This document shows, one piece after another, positions 1 to 8,100 of a DNA stretch of 9,279 nucleotides; position 1 is the stretch's first letter; each line of letters begins with the position of its first letter. The stretch covers positions 1 to 9,279 of the forward strand of contig JAUNUL010000095.1 in the NCBI GenBank assembly GCA_030538175.1, read 5' to 3'. The stretch is from Propionibacteriaceae bacterium (GTDB lineage: Bacteria; Actinomycetota; Actinomycetes; Propionibacteriales; Propionibacteriaceae). The notes below the pieces were generated by a model. The model was given only the letters and a program-made list of their open reading frames with translations, made no database searches and was not told the origin of the DNA. The translations under genes and the position numbers were made by a program.

Positions 1-79
1 AGGGGTTCGACGGTGGTGTGTGTGGATCCTGCTCGGACGCTGCAGCAGCGGTCTCAGCGGGGTCGGACGGGTGGCTCAC
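1..79 (-). CDS. Possible 5' end of the next operon gene, cut by the left window edge
   Basis: A GTG codon at 79-77 opens a frame that stays open to the window edge (26 residues, starting VSHPSDPAETAAAASEQD). It begins 12 bp after the DUF58 stop. The peptide is rich in Ala, Pro, Ser and acidic residues, as expected of a disordered N-terminus, and no domain is visible. The other two minus-strand frames hit stops in this stretch (one at the TGA over 79-77, one near position 57), so a continuing gene must use this frame or start beyond the window. The Shine-Dalgarno match is poor: only a GGA-like stretch and no clear AGGAGG. In related MoxR-DUF58 loci a transglutaminase-like membrane protein often comes next, but nothing in these 26 residues proves that. 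The stretch is also in the same frame as the DUF58 gene, so it could be that gene's remnant past a stop. Confidence 0.35.
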   Translation of the reverse strand, partial: MSHPSDPAETAAAASEQDPHTPPSNP

Positions 80-91
80 CGGAGGATCCGG

Positions 92-937
92 TCAGCGATC
101 ATCGCCGTCCTCGGAGTCGTAGTCCGCGGGCCGCAGCGACAGGATCAGCAGCAGATGGGCGCGCAGGGTCTCCTCGAACTGACGGACCATGAGCTGGCCG
201 GTGCGGGCGGTGGTGCGCCAGTGGATGGAGCGTCGTTCATCGCCCGGCTGATAGTCGCGGACGGTCGCGAACGTGACGTCGGACGACGACAGGTTCGGGG
301 TGGCCTGGCCTTCGACGTCCTTCAGGAAGCCCAAGCGGGGCGTCTCCAGGCGGACGGTCTCGGGGTGGACGTACAGGTCGATCCGCGGCGCGATCTCGTT
401 CGTGCGCCGGATGATCCCGATCGGGTCCGCCGCGACCGTGGTCATCGGGCCGATGCCGATGATGGCCCGGCGTGAGGTGCGGACCTGGAAGGCGTCGTCG
501 AAGGACTCATTCGGGCCGAGGCCGGGGACCGCGAAGCGGCCCTGGGCGCGCCCGACCGCGACGTGCACCCGTCCGGGGAGGGTGCGTCGGTGGCCCGGGT
601 TGGTGACGGTCAGGCCCCCGAGCACCTGGTCGCCGACCCGGGCGCGGGTGGTATCGAGGCGCAGGGTGCCGGCGTACGCCGCGGGGCGCAGCGTCCACAG
701 CACCGCACCCGCCAGCGCGAGGGCGAGCCCCACCGCGAGTGCGCGGAATTCGGCCCAACCGGCCACCGACCCCAGCAGGACGCTGACCAGCAGACCCAAC
801 CCGGCCGCCCAGCCGACACCCGTCAACGGCACCCAGCGGTGGAACCCCGCGAGCGCTCGGCGAGCGATGCCGACGACGTCCGCGAGGAGACGGCGTGGGG
901 TGTCGGCCGTGACAGAAGGGAGACGGGGAGGCGGCAT
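92..937 (-). CDS. DUF58 domain membrane protein, short form
   Basis: This is a 281-residue protein. Two hydrophobic segments lie at about residues 42-60 and 64-83, preceded by a basic Arg-rich stretch, so it is probably a hairpin-anchored membrane protein. A beta-rich extra-membrane region (about 90-200) follows, then the DUF58 signature at about 226-256, visible as VRDYQPGDERRSIHWRTTAR followed by a QLMVRQFEE stretch. The family is typically encoded beside MoxR ATPases and is thought to work with them at the membrane; no enzymatic reaction is established. The ATG at 937-935 sits 3 bp after the MoxR stop with GAGG at 948-945, which indicates translational coupling. The protein ends about 25 residues after the signature, at SEDGDDR. 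From memory, relatives run to about 400 or more residues, with a von Willebrand-A-like segment continuing after this point. No other frame downstream offers a continuation, so this looks like a true truncation rather than a simple frameshift. Confidence 0.88.
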   Translation of the reverse strand: MPPPRLPSVTADTPRRLLADVVGIARRALAGFHRWVPLTGVGWAAGLGLLVSVLLGSVAGWAEFRALAVGLALALAGAVLWTLRPAAYAGTLRLDTTRARVGDQVLGGLTVTNPGHRRTLPGRVHVAVGRAQGRFAVPGLGPNESFDDAFQVRTSRRAIIGIGPMTTVAADPIGIIRRTNEIAPRIDLYVHPETVRLETPRLGFLKDVEGQATPNLSSSDVTFATVRDYQPGDERRSIHWRTTARTGQLMVRQFEETLRAHLLLILSLRPADYDSEDGDDR

Positions 938-940
938 GCG

Positions 941-2125
941 TCAGCCTCGGGGTCGCGGTCCGGGACCGGAGCCAGGTCCGGTCGGCGGGGTCTGCGGCGG
1001 GCGAGCCGGCTGGATCGGCTGAGCCGGCGGTCCGGGCTGTGCGGACGGGTTGGCCGGGCCGGGTTGGCCGGATGGCCCGGGTTGACCAGGCTGACCGACA
1101 GGGCCGGACGGGCCGGGCTGACCGGGTGCTGGCGGTCCGGCTTGGGCAGGCGCGCCCTGCTGGCCACGGACCAGCGGCGGACGGACAGCAGCGAGGGCGC
1201 GGCCGAGGACGTCGTTCGCGGTGACACCGGAGAACTCGGCGTCGGGGGTGAGGATCAGGCGGTGGCTCCACACCGGGAGCGCGAGTTCCCGCACGTCGTC
1301 GGGGTTCACATAGTTGCGGCCATGCGCGGCTGCCCAGACGCGACAGGCCCGGGCCATGCCGATGGAGCCACGGGTGGAGACACCGAGGGTGGTGGCCTCG
1401 TCGGAGCGGGTGGCTTCGGACAGCAACTGGATGTACTCCAACACCGACTCATCAATATGCAGCTGGCTGATCTCGTCGGCCATCTCCGCCACGGCGGTCG
1501 CCGAGATGGCGGGGGAGAGCCGCTTGGTGCGGTCCGGTTCGGCGGAGCCCGCGAGGATCTGCAGGGCGGCTTGTCGATCTGGGTACCCCACCGACGTCTT
1601 CATCAGGAACCGGTCCAACTGGGCTTCAGGGAGGCGGTACGTGCCCGCCTGCTCGATCGGGTTCTGCGTCGCGATCACCATGAACGGCCGACCCGTCGGA
1701 TAGCTCTCACCGTCGACCGTGACCTGGGACTCCTCCATGACCTCCAGCAGCGCCGACTGGGTCTTCGGCGAGGCGCGGTTGATCTCGTCGGCGAGAACGA
1801 TCGAATTGAGTACTGGACCGGCGTGGAACTCCCACTGTCGGGACTGTTGGTCGAACTGGGTCGAGCCGGTGATGTCCGACGGCAGCAGGTCCGGGGTGAA
1901 CTGGATGCGCGCGTGCGTGCCCTGGACCGTCTGCGCCATCGCCCGCGCCAACGCGGTCTTGCCCGTGCCGGGGGCATCCTCCAGCAGCAGGTGGCCCTCC
2001 GCCAGCAGGCAGGTCAGCGCCAACCTGATCACCGGCGCCTTGCCCAACAGGGCCTGCCCAATATTGGCCGTCAGCCGCTCGAACGTCTGGGAGACCCACG
2101 CGGCGTTCTCCGGGGTTAGGGACAT
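941..2125 (-). CDS. MoxR-family AAA+ ATPase with collagen-like C-terminal tail
   Basis: This is a 394-residue cytoplasmic ATPase. The Walker A motif is at about 49-57 (EDAPGTGKT), Walker B at about 109-116 (IVLADEIN), sensor 1 at about 150-156 (VIATQNP), the PEAQLDRF motif at 166-173, and a sensor 2-like GVSTRGSIGMARA stretch at 248-260, followed by a helical lid. All key ATP-binding and hydrolysis residues are present. MoxR ATPases are known as chaperone-like factors that mature or assemble partner complexes, often with DUF58 or vWA proteins, and here a DUF58 gene follows after 3 bp. I chose the ATG at 2125-2123 because AAAGGA lies 5 nt upstream and it starts 10 bp after the giant gene's stop. 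A longer in-frame ATG at 2230 would overlap that gene by 95 bp and add unconserved-looking sequence. Residues from about 323 to the end form a Gly/Pro/Gln-rich tail that the ATPase core does not need, including eight perfect Gly-X-Y triplets at 335-358. Confidence 0.95.
   Translation of the reverse strand: MSLTPENAAWVSQTFERLTANIGQALLGKAPVIRLALTCLLAEGHLLLEDAPGTGKTALARAMAQTVQGTHARIQFTPDLLPSDITGSTQFDQQSRQWEFHAGPVLNSIVLADEINRASPKTQSALLEVMEESQVTVDGESYPTGRPFMVIATQNPIEQAGTYRLPEAQLDRFLMKTSVGYPDRQAALQILAGSAEPDRTKRLSPAISATAVAEMADEISQLHIDESVLEYIQLLSEATRSDEATTLGVSTRGSIGMARACRVWAAAHGRNYVNPDDVRELALPVWSHRLILTPDAEFSGVTANDVLGRALAAVRPPLVRGQQGAPAQAGPPAPGQPGPSGPVGQPGQPGPSGQPGPANPSAQPGPPAQPIQPARPPQTPPTGPGSGPGPRPRG
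945..948 (-). promoter_or_regulatory. Ribosome binding site of the DUF58 gene
   Basis: The minus strand reads GAGG here, 7 nt before the ATG at 937-935. It lies inside the last codons of the MoxR gene, so translation of the two genes is probably coupled. Confidence 0.5.
1052..1123 (-). repeat. Collagen-like Gly-X-Y repeat in the MoxR tail
   Basis: Eight uninterrupted triplets (GQP, GPS, GPV, GQP, GQP, GPS, GQP, GPA) encode residues 335-358 of the ATPase. Flanking sequence to the C-terminus stays rich in Pro, Gly, Gln and Ala but is less regular. The DNA is a degenerate 9-bp-multiple repeat, a type prone to slippage, so length may vary between strains. Confidence 0.8.
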
Positions 2126-2130
2126 GGTGT

Positions 2131-2136
2131 TCCTTT
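2131..2136 (-). promoter_or_regulatory. Ribosome binding site that sets the MoxR start
   Basis: The minus strand reads AAAGGA, 5 nt before the ATG at 2125-2123, and its first base is the last base of the giant gene's TGA. It supports the short start over the in-frame ATG at 2230. Confidence 0.7.
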
Positions 2137-5100
2137 CACTGCTGCTGACAGCTGCCGAAGTTGGGATCGACGGAATAGTTGCCGACTCTGAGGGTCCCGG
2201 GGGCGTTGCCTGACCAGTTGCCGTCGCCATTCACGGTGACGGTGCCGGACCAGCCGCCTGCCCCACCAACCCCGGGCACGGTGCATCGCACTTGGGAATT
2301 GGGGTTGTAGTTGCGCAGAGTCAATAACACGTAGTTGCACGCACCCCACGAAGCCGGACAACCGGCAGCAGCTCCACCCCGAGCCCAGCTGTAGCTGGCC
2401 GGCGGCCTCGGCTGGGTCGTCGTTGGCTGAGGTTGGGTGGTGGTTGGCCCCGGCTGAGTTGTTGTGGGTCGCGGCTGAGTCGTGGTCGCCTGCGGGAGAG
2501 TCGTCGTCGGCCGTGGCTGGGTCGAGGTGGTCGTCGGCTGGGGTCGTTGAGTCGGCATGACGCGGACGCCCCCGTTGCTCATCGTCGAACAGTTGCGATC
2601 ACCTGTGGCGCCACCTTCTTGAAATGCCTGAATGCATAGGGTGCGTCTGGCCGGGTCCGGTCCAATGCTGAACGCATACCGCCCGCTTGCGTCCACGGTG
2701 CCTGTGCCATCCCCTGATAGCCGATAGTTCGTCGCACGGCCATTCGCCAGCCCCCCGCTCCAATCGCAAAGGATTGTCTGGGGCTCGCCCATGCATCGGA
2801 TCGTTGGGGAGACCGGTGGTCCGTAGGGGGTGACGGTTGTAGAGATAGCTCGTCCGTTCATGACGTTGTCCGGAGAGGATCGGGCGTAGACCTCGACGGT
2901 GACGTTCTGGCCGTTGGGGAAGCCGCCGGCGCTAGTGACGAGACCTCCGCCGGAAGGGACGGTGCCGCCTTGGCCGTTGGCGCGCCACTGGTAGGTGATC
3001 TCCCCGGGTGTTGCACCGTTGCCGTCGGCTGGGTTGAAGGTCAGCCGGACCTGGTTGTTGACGCCGGTCGCGGTGGCGGTGAGCCCGGTGACCGGGCCTG
3101 GGGCGCCGGCAATGCGGAAGGGTGCGGAGGGCGGGGACCAGGGGCTGTCGCCGGCGCGGTTGCTGGCCATGACTTGGAAGGTGTGGGCTTCGGTGCTGGT
3201 GGGCAAGACGGTGACGATGTTCGGTTGGGAGCCGGTCTGGCCGGGGCCGGAGCTGGGACCGCCGGGGCCGGTGTAGATGATCTCGCCGCGGTTGTTGCGG
3301 ACGTGGTAGGTGAGGGCGGTGTCACCGTTGCCGTTGGTGGCGGTCCATCCGATGTTTACGTATACGCGGCCGGGTCCGGCGTCATGTGTGACTCGTGCGC
3401 CGGGTGCGGTGGGTGCGGCAGGGGGTCCGACGGGTGTGGCGGGGGCGGACCAGGGGGACCATTCGGAGGGTTCTTCGGCGGCGGAGTGGGCGCGGACGCG
3501 GAAGGTGTACGCGGTGCCGTTGGTGAGGCCTGGCCAGGTGACGCTGTTGCCGGTGACTTGGCGTTGGGCGGCGCCGGTGGGTGGGCTGATTTCGACGGTG
3601 TACCCGGTGACCGGTGACCCCTGCGTCGTTGCCGCGGCCCAGGTGACGGTGGCTTCACCGTTGGTCGCGGTGGCTTGGGGTGCTGCTGGCGGGTTGGGGC
3701 GGACATCGGGACGGATCACGTTCGAGGGCGCCGACGGGTCGGATTCCCCAACGGCGTTCACCGCGACCACGGTGAAGGCGTAGTCACGGCCGTTGGCCAG
3801 ACCGCTGATGGTGCAGGTGGTGGCGATGCCGCAGTCTTGTTGGCCGCCGGGGTGGCGCACGATGAACCCGGTGATCGGTGACCCGTTGGCGGGCCCAGCG
3901 GTCCAGGACACGGTCGCCGAACCGGCGGCCTGGCTCGCGGCACGGACGGCGGTGGGGGCCGCGGGGCGGTCTTGCACGGTGAGCCGGATGTGGCCTTGGA
4001 CGTGGCGGTTGGGGTCGCCGGTGGCGTCGGCGAGTTGGTACGCGACGACGACCTGACCGTTGGAGTTCGCTGCCGGGGTCGTGGTGACCACCAGTCCGGC
4101 GGCGGTGGCGGTGCCCTGGCCGGCGGTGACCACCGGTGCACCGACCATGGTCACGGGCCGGTTCTCGGCGGCGAACGGGTTGGTCACATAGTCCGCGATG
4201 TTGACCTGCGAGGGTTGCCCGGGGCGGGCATCGGGGATGACGGCGTCACGGATGATGATCCGGGGCCGGGTGGAGGCGATCGACCGGATCTGGACCTGCC
4301 CGGCCACGGGCTCGGTCGAACCGTCGGTCACGGTGACCTCGGCGGTGCCGGTGGTCCCGGGCGGCATCCCGTCGGGTGCGCTGACCGTGAGGGTCGACCC
4401 GTTGAGTTGGACGGCAAAGCCACCGGTGACCGGGCCGAGGGTGAATCGGAGGCGCTCCATGTCACCGGGGTCGGGGTCGGTGACCATGGCGGTCAGGTTG
4501 AGCTGTTGGGGGTCCTCGAGCGGTGCGACGGTGACCTCGGTGGGCCGGAACTGTGGCGGGGTCCCGGCCTTTTCGTCGGCGGGGGTCACCTCGATCGGCA
4601 GGGTCAGCATTGCGGACAGGCCCTCGGGGTCGGCGGGTGTGGTCCCGTCGGTCACTTCGAAGCTGAGCGCGGTGTTGCCGGAGAACGTGGGCTGTGCGGT
4701 GAATTGCAGGGTGGTGTCATTGACGACGAGCTGTGAACCGTCGCTGCCGGGGCCGGTGCGGACCCGGTCCGGGGTGGTGAGCTTCGGTGACCGGCCGGCT
4801 CGGACGTCGACCCAGTCCCGCAGCGGGATCTGCAGGGTCTCCCCGGCCTTGACCCGGGCGGGGGCCTTGTCGGCCTTGAGGGCCGGGGCGAGCCGGTTGC
4901 CGGGCGGGACGATGATCGCGGCGCGGCCGGTGAGCCCGTCGCCATCGGTGATCGCATAGAGGATGACCGCGCGCTGATCGGTGACCGGGACGGTGATCTT
5001 GTCCCCGGTCACCCGGGCGCCACCCTCGGTGACGTCCAGTTTGCCGTGGCGGACATAACCATCGGGGTCGACGTCATTGGCCAGGACGTCGATCTCGATC

Positions 5101-8100
5101 GAGGTTTTGCCGACGATGTCGGCCGGGGCGATCACGTCATCGTGGGCGATGGGTGCCCGCAGCGGGGCATCGGCCCCGACGGTCACGGTGATGATCCCGC
5201 GGGCGGTGCCGCCCCGGCTGTCGGTGACGTCATAGAAATAGCTCTGGACGCCCTCGCGGCTGCTGGTGGTGACCACGACCGCGTCGGACTCGATCACCGC
5301 GCTGCCGGACGGGGTGGCCGAGTCGATCGGGGTGACCGAGTCCGGGACGAGGGTGAGTTCGTCACCGTCGGGATCGACATCGTTGCCCAGGACCGGGACC
5401 AGGACCTGACGACCGGGGCGGGCGTACACCTGATCCGGCATCGCCACCGGCGCTTGGTTCGTCGCGGCCGGAGGCGCGATGCCGACCCGAACATCGCCCT
5501 CGGTGCTCTGGCCAAAGCGGTCCGTCACGATGTACGACAGGGAGTCGCTGCCCGTGGCATCCGGCGCAGCGGTGAAATCGATCCAGGTCGCCCCGAGCTC
5601 GGCGGTCCCCTTGGCCGGGACACGGCCCAGACCGGTCAACGAGACCGAGTCACCATCGGGATCGACGCGATCGGTGGGGATCGGGATGCGCACGGTGTTC
5701 CCGGCGAGCACCCGTGCGACCACCGGCTGAGGCCGGGGTGGGGTGTTGGCCGCGTCACCAGCGGTGACCGTGATCGCTACTTCGGCGGAGGCCGGGTTGT
5801 CGGCTGAGTCGGTGACGGTGTACGCGAGGCGTACGACACCCGGGACCTGACCCGCGCGATAACGCACCATCCGACCCGACACGAACCCGGTCCCGCTCTC
5901 ATCGCCACTGACGTGCTGGATCTCCGGGCGCAGTTCCAACGGCAGACCGGTCGGGGAGGAGTCATTCGCCAGCACCGGGATGGTCACGATGTCACCGGCC
6001 CGGACGGTGGCGGTGTCCTCGACGGTGATCGGTGGCAGGTCGTTGGCCGTGGCCGGCAGCGGCACGACGGTGACCTGGCCGTCAGCGGCACCGGACCCGT
6101 TGGAGACCGTGTAGGTGAACCGGGTCTCGCCGGCCAGCTCGGCCGGGGCCCGGACCCGCAGTTTGCTCTGGTCGACGATCTCGACACTGATCGGGGCATC
6201 CGCCGGGACGTTGACGCGTTGGATGACGAGCACCCCACCGCCGGGGTCGGTGTCATTGGCCAAGACATCGACCACCGCGACCCCGTCGGCGGACACCAAC
6301 GCGATGTCGTCATCAGCGATCGGGGTCGCGTCGGGTGCTGGGGCGAACACATCAACCCGGATCGAGCTGGTGGCCTCGTGGGGGCCATCGGTGATGGCGT
6401 ACTCCACCTGATACGTCCCGGGCTCATCAGCCCGGAACCGGACCATCCCCGCGGCGAGGTCGGTCTGGATCTGCTGCCCCGGGCCGGCCTCGGCCACCCG
6501 TGCCAGACGGGGCCGGGTGCCGTTGGGGTCGGTGTCGTTGAGCAGCGGCTCGATCGTGATCTCCTGGCCCTGCCAGGTGACCGCGTGGTCGGCGTTGGCG
6601 ACCGGGGGCAGGTCCCCGCGCGGCTGGACATGCACGCTGAGGGTGCCCTGGGCGGTCGCGGTCCCGTCGGAGACGGTCAGGGCCACCTCGCGTACGCCGG
6701 GTGCGCCGGTGCCCAGATCACGGATCGTGACCACCCCATCGGGGCGGTGGCGGACCGACAACCCGTCCGGGGCGGTCGCGCCGGTCAGGAAAATGTCGTC
6801 ACCGTTCGGGTCCAGCCACTGCGTCAGCACCGCGACACTGACTTCGTCGCCCTGGCCGACCGCGACCATCGTCGGGGTCCGCTGCGCCGGCGCGTCATTG
6901 CGCGTCGGAGGGTGCACCGACACCCGCACCGTGGTCTCCGCGGACTGGCCCTTGCCATCATCGACGCGGTAGGAAAACTCGTCATCACCCTGGGCGTCAT
7001 GCGGCGTCGCGATCCGCAATGACTGTCCCCCGCGGACCTGGGTCACCGGACCGATCCGGGGGCTGCCGAGGGCGGTGGCCGTCAGCGCGTGCCCGGCCGG
7101 GGAGGAATCGTTCGCCAGCACCGGCAGGGTCGTCGCCCGCCCGGCCCGGACGCCGAACTCATCCGGGTTCGCGATCGGTGGGAGCTGCTCCCTGGGTGCC
7201 TGCTCGGGCAGGTCCTCCGCCGTTGATTCCTGCTGGTCGCTGCTCTGGCTGTCCTGGGAATCGACTTGGGACTGCACCGTCTGCCAGTTGTCAATCGTGC
7301 GGTGCTGGTCGTTGACCAACACCAACAATCCGGTCGCGACATCGTTGAGGACGATCACATCCCGGTTCACCCGGAACCGCAGCTTGCTCGCGGACTTCGT
7401 GGCATCCAGGATCGTGCGCTGATCAGCGGTGTCATCCACACAATCCCGGAGGTACGCACCCGACCCCGACCACGCGCCATACGCGCAGCCGTTGAGGAAC
7501 ACCGGCGCCACCGGAACACCGGGGTCCGTGCCCACCGGCCGGGCCGGAGCCTCCACCGGGGCGCCGCCACCCACGGGGGCCCACACCAACGCCGTCGGGG
7601 AGGCCACGATCACGTCCGCCGCATCGGCACCGGGCTGCTGGATCACCGCACCCGTGGCGTTCGGCAACGTTGTCGAGCCTTGGGCGGTCCGCACCGACGA
7701 CCCAGCCGGATCCAAAACGACCGGGGTATCACCGACCACCGACAGCTGCACATCAGCGAAATCGGTGAGGCCGCTGATCGACCCCTTCCTCGCGGCCTTC
7801 GGGGTGCCCTTCACGGTTGTGATCCGGTGCAGGGTGCCGTCCTTGGCCAGCGCATGCACCACACCATCCACACCCACCGCCGCCAGCAGGCCCTCGGGAT
7901 CTTCGAGGATGGGGGCAGTGTCGGGGCTGAAACCACTGATGGCGTCTGCCGAACTCACCCACAACTGGCCCGTGCGCGCGTGCAGAACAGCGGTGGTATC
8001 CCCGCCCTGCATCACCTCGAACTCGCCCCCGACCGAGGCCACATCACCCAACGTCAGGTTCGCCGGATCAATCGGCGCCAACGACCCCGACGCACGGTCA

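Noticed and set aside
80..130. Simple frameshift at the end of the DUF58 gene
   Set aside because: No frame downstream reads like a DUF58 continuation; two of the three hit stops within a short distance.
563..2119. Long plus-strand open frame (518 codons) opposite MoxR and DUF58
   Set aside because: It is Arg/Gly-rich with no domain, and lies opposite two clear genes with intact motifs; high G+C makes long antisense open frames common.
2403..2519. Heptad repeats as a CRISPR-like or intergenic repeat array
   Set aside because: The units are 21 bp, contiguous and without spacers, and they stay in frame inside the giant gene.
5913..7022. Plus-strand open frame (369 codons) opposite the Ig block
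   Set aside because: It is a Gly/Asp/Arg-rich shadow of the repeated Ig modules, with no ribosome binding site or recognisable motif.
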